A stretch of 7,409 nt of DNA from Candidatus Eiseniibacteriota bacterium (GTDB lineage Bacteria; Eisenbacteria; RBG-16-71-46; SZUA-252), in NCBI GenBank assembly GCA_016880395.1, contig JAEHDN010000068.1, positions 1 to 7,409 on the forward strand, in the 5' to 3' direction. A program made the translations under genes and the position numbers. Positions 5,134 through 7,409 of the stretch are shown piece by piece; the stretch's first letter is position 1, and every line of letters starts with the position of its first letter. The notes beneath the pieces were generated by a model that worked only from the letters and a program-made list of their open reading frames with translations, was not told the DNA's origin and did not search any database.

Positions 5134-6803
5134 ATGTCGTGTGGCATGTATCCCACGGGGGACTGGAAGTAGTAGTTCCAGGGGTAGTGCAGGAAGTTGG
5201 ATACGCGGCTCGTGTAGACACAGGCGAAGTCCTTGAGCTGGTGGCCGAAGCGGCTCGACTCGTTGCCCTCGCGGAAGAGGGATCCCCAGCGCGGGTTGTA
5301 GGCGCGGTCGATCTTGAGTCTCAGCTGCGCGATCTCGTGCTCCAGCTCCGAGCCTCGATGCTCGAGCCCGGCGATCTGCTCGGGGATGTCCTGGATCCGG
5401 GTCGCGATCTCGCTCCGGCGCTCGTGGTCGGAGCCGTCCGCCTCGCTCAGGATCAACGTGAGGCGCCGGAGCTCGCGCCCGATCGCGGCCTTGTCGATCT
5501 CGAGCTGATGGCGCTCCGCGGAGAGGCGCGAGAGACGCTCGAACTCCTTCGCGTGCTCCGCCGTCACGGTGATCTCACGATCCAGCTCGGGGACGATCAT
5601 GGCGGTCCGCCAGTTCGCGACGCGCTTCGACTGCAGGATGTCGCCGTAGGTGTGGTCCCCGAAGTAGAGGACGTGCTCGCCGCCCGAGCCGAGCGAGCGC
5701 TGGAGGTAGGCGGCGCTCCCGCCCCGGCCCACCACCGCCGAGAGCTTCCGGCCCTTCAGCTCCTCGACCGGAGCCGGCGCGTCGCCCGTCAGGAAGAACT
5801 GGGGTTTGGCCGCCTCCACGATCACGACATTGAAGAGGTCGGTCCAGTGCTCGGGCGCTCCCTTGCCGCGCTGCAGGATGTGGCGGAGCAGCGCGTCGGT
5901 GTAGGACCACTCGCTGTTCGTGAGGAGGAAGAGCTTCTTCCCGGCGCGGCGGAACTCCTCCATCACGGTCCGCACCTCGGGGTCGAGCCGGATGTAGCGA
6001 TCCAGGTTGCCGGTGATCACGGACTTGAGGCTCCCGTCCCGGTGGGCCTCGTCGATCATCTCGCGCACGTCCCTGTAGAGTGCCTCGTGATCCACGGTCT
6101 TCTTCGTGCCCTCGCGCTCGAAGAAGTCGATCAGCGAGACGTACAGGTAGACCTCGGGGAGATGGAAGAGGGTGTCCACGGAGACGTAGTTCTCGTGCCC
6201 GAGCCGGATGCGATCGGACCGGTACGCGCGGCGGCGCTCATCCGAGCGGAGCGCCGTCAGCCCGTGGTACGCGCGCGACACGAAGTTGAAGTAGTCCATC
6301 TTGAGGACGTTCCCGCGCTTCTTGTCCACGACGAGGCCCCGGATGACCCACTGGGGGTCATACTTGAGGGCGAGGATCTCGCGCGGGTAGCCTTTCATGT
6401 CGACGAGCTTCTGCTTGGTGAGGTCGAACCCGAGCTCCTCGACGGGGACCGGATCGTAGTGGGCGAGCGTGTGATCGAGGTCGAAGCCGATGGCGCGGAT
6501 CGTGGTCAGCCGGAGGTTGCGGTTCACGAAGACGCGATGGCGCCGGGGGATCCGGTGCTCGCGGTAGCGGAGCGCGCGCGCCGAGGGCTCGCGCGGGGCG
6601 AGCGGCGGCGCCGCGTGGGCCGCCTTCCGGACCGCCGGCTCGGGCTGAGTCGCGACCGATCCTTCCTGGGACGCCTCCTCCTCCGGCGACGGCTTCGCTC
6701 CGGCGGGCGGGGACACGGGCGAGGGCGCGGGAGCCGCTGGGGATCCCTGGGACGGCTTCACCTTCGGGTCGGTCCGGACGTCGTCGGCGCTCACGGGGGG
6801 CAT
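5130..6803 (-). CDS. HAD-IG family 5'-nucleotidase, cN-II (purine 5'-nucleotidase) type
   Basis: 557 residues from ATG 6803. The family dephosphorylates purine nucleoside monophosphates (IMP, GMP) in the cytosol with Mg2+. All HAD motifs are visible: GFDLDHTLAHYD with nucleophile D108 and D110, LLTNSEWSYTD with T295/N296, AAKPQFF with K333, and YFGDHTYGDILQSKR with D383/D388. The match to human cN-II extends to the very end (WGSLFREG..., then HYPWNYYFQS and a final MPHD), where the animal protein continues into an acidic tail that is absent here. Residues about 410-500 form a charged heptad coiled coil roughly 35 residues longer than in the human enzyme. The first 75 residues are Pro/Ala/Ser-rich and probably disordered. 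The start is uncertain. ATG 6803 has only C-rich sequence before it, whereas TTG 6869 adds 22 residues and has GAAGGA nine bases upstream. The gene is divergent from the kinase and convergent with the aminotransferase. Confidence 0.9.
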   Translation of the reverse strand: MPPVSADDVRTDPKVKPSQGSPAAPAPSPVSPPAGAKPSPEEEASQEGSVATQPEPAVRKAAHAAPPLAPREPSARALRYREHRIPRRHRVFVNRNLRLTTIRAIGFDLDHTLAHYDPVPVEELGFDLTKQKLVDMKGYPREILALKYDPQWVIRGLVVDKKRGNVLKMDYFNFVSRAYHGLTALRSDERRRAYRSDRIRLGHENYVSVDTLFHLPEVYLYVSLIDFFEREGTKKTVDHEALYRDVREMIDEAHRDGSLKSVITGNLDRYIRLDPEVRTVMEEFRRAGKKLFLLTNSEWSYTDALLRHILQRGKGAPEHWTDLFNVVIVEAAKPQFFLTGDAPAPVEELKGRKLSAVVGRGGSAAYLQRSLGSGGEHVLYFGDHTYGDILQSKRVANWRTAMIVPELDREITVTAEHAKEFERLSRLSAERHQLEIDKAAIGRELRRLTLILSEADGSDHERRSEIATRIQDIPEQIAGLEHRGSELEHEIAQLRLKIDRAYNPRWGSLFREGNESSRFGHQLKDFACVYTSRVSNFLHYPWNYYFQSPVGYMPHDI

Positions 6804-6909
6804 TGTAGGGGCTGGGGCGCGCGGGGGGTAGTATCCCCGGCGGACCAGGTGTGCGATCCACACTTCCAACGCGTTATATCCTTCAGGTGGCTACTCCTAG
6901 GGAAAGCGC
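6804..6909. promoter_or_regulatory. Divergent control region between nucleotidase and kinase genes
   Basis: 106 bases if the nucleotidase begins at ATG 6803, but only 40 if it begins at TTG 6869. It contains the one clear AT-rich island of this half of the window, GTTATAT at 6873-6879. Read on the minus strand it gives TATAAC, a fair -10 box for the nucleotidase; read on the plus strand, TTATAT could serve the kinase. No good -35 is seen for either. Minus-strand GAAGGA (6879-6884) could be a ribosome binding site for TTG 6869, but it overlaps the -10 candidate, so both readings cannot be true of one transcript. AGGGAAAG at 6899-6906 precedes the kinase ATG. Confidence 0.4.
6849..6863. repeat. 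Small inverted repeat GTGTG-N5-CACAC, possible operator
   Basis: Perfect 5-base arms around five bases (GTGTG CGATC CACAC) lie between the nucleotidase ATG at 6803 and the kinase start at 6910. The spacing does not fit the CRP/FNR pattern. If the nucleotidase starts at TTG 6869, the dyad falls inside its first codons, which weakens an operator role. A short dyad like this can also occur by chance. Confidence 0.25.
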
Positions 6910-7409
6910 ATGATCGGGACCAGGCTCTCCCAGTACGTGCTCCTCGAGCAGCTAGGAGGAGGCGGCCAGGGCGTGGTCTATCGTGCCCGGGACGAGCGGC
7001 TTCATCGGGACGTCGCCATCAAGGTGCTCCCCGCGGGGGCGCTGGCCGACAGTGATGCGCGCAGGCAATTCCGCAAGGAGGCCCTCAACCTCTCCCGCCT
7101 GAACCATCCCAACATCCAGACGATCCACGACTTCAATTCGCAGGACGGTATCGACTACTTGGTGGTGGAGCTGGTGCCCGGGCCCACGATCGAGAAGCGG
7201 ATCCGAGACGGCCCTGTGGCCGAGGAGGAGATCGTCCGACTCGGGATGGAGCTTGCGGAAGGCCTCGACGCGGCACACGCGGAGAAGATCTATCACCGCG
7301 ACATCAAACCCGCGAACTTGAAGATCACGGCCTCGGGGCGGCTCAAGATCCTGGACTTCGGACTGGCCAAGGCGCTCCAGCCGACCACCGACGATTCGCT
7401 GACAGAGAC
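6910..7409 (+). CDS. Hanks-type serine/threonine protein kinase, N-terminal part (cut by window end)
   Basis: Open to the window edge, with 166 whole codons visible. Transfers phosphate from ATP to Ser/Thr of target proteins. Kinase motifs run in order: glycine loop LGGGGQGVVY (15-24), VAIK with ATP-binding K38, the helix-C glutamate E57 in FRKEALNL, hinge region LVVELVPG (84-91), catalytic loop YHRDIKPAN with D131, K133 and N136, and LDFGLAK with metal-binding D149. The Arg before the catalytic Asp makes it an RD kinase, the class usually switched on by activation-loop phosphorylation. The activation segment is just beginning when the sequence stops. ATG 6910 is the start: an in-frame TAG lies at 6898, and AGGGAAAG at 6899-6906 provides a ribosome binding site. 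The kinase core has no N-terminal domain before it. Whether the missing C-terminus carries a membrane segment, PASTA, TPR or TolB/WD40-like propeller domains cannot be told. Divergent from the nucleotidase. Confidence 0.95.
   Translation, partial: MIGTRLSQYVLLEQLGGGGQGVVYRARDERLHRDVAIKVLPAGALADSDARRQFRKEALNLSRLNHPNIQTIHDFNSQDGIDYLVVELVPGPTIEKRIRDGPVAEEEIVRLGMELAEGLDAAHAEKIYHRDIKPANLKITASGRLKILDFGLAKALQPTTDDSLTE

Noticed and set aside
6823..6840. GGGG/CCCC hairpin flanking TAGTAT near the nucleotidase start
   Set aside because: Only a 4-base homopolymer stem. It may be part of the coding region if the TTG start is used, and it has no terminator features.
4365..7055. An 896-codon open frame on the plus strand, crossing the aminotransferase and running antisense to the nucleotidase
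   Set aside because: It lies opposite or out of frame with two genes whose motifs are unmistakable, its translation is Arg/Gly/Val-rich without recognisable domains, and long antisense frames are expected where third positions are nearly all G/C.

Overview
The window is a high-GC stretch of a bacterial chromosome in which almost every base is coding and third codon positions are strongly G/C. It holds four complete genes and the start of a fifth. There are no tRNA or rRNA genes, CRISPR arrays, insertion sequences or phage genes. A long-form GreA, a eukaryote-like IMP/GMP-type 5'-nucleotidase and a Hanks-type Ser/Thr kinase of the Acidobacteria / Gemmatimonadota / 'Eisenbacteria' style together suggest a deep-branching, GC-rich, uncultured-type lineage. 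No marker in the window fixes the taxon.

Layout: (1) 45-2714, minus: an 889-residue protein whose last 155 residues are a complete GreA transcript-cleavage factor, preceded by about 730 residues of helical-repeat-like sequence with a small Tudor-like segment in the middle. (2) 2715-2845: a 131-base divergent promoter region. (3) 2846-3817, plus: a ten-helix EamA/DMT-family transporter. (4) 3814-5133, plus: a class III PLP-dependent aminotransferase, translationally coupled to the transporter by a GTGA overlap. (5) 5130-6803 (possibly to 6869), minus: an HAD-superfamily 5'-nucleotidase close to eukaryotic cN-II, convergent with the aminotransferase and sharing a CTAG stop overlap with it. (6) 6804-6909: a short divergent control region. 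(7) 6910 to the window end, plus: the N-terminal part of a PknB-like Ser/Thr kinase.

Working together: transporter and aminotransferase look like a two-gene operon moving and converting an amino acid or amine. The long GreA belongs to transcription, the nucleotidase to purine nucleotide balance, and the kinase to signalling; nothing seen here ties these three to the operon. The points most worth a second look are a possible RNA-polymerase-docking module inside the long GreA, a coordinated replacement of substrate-gripping residues in the aminotransferase, and a cN-II-like enzyme with a disordered N-terminal arm and a lengthened coiled coil. No clearly new defence or mobile system is visible.
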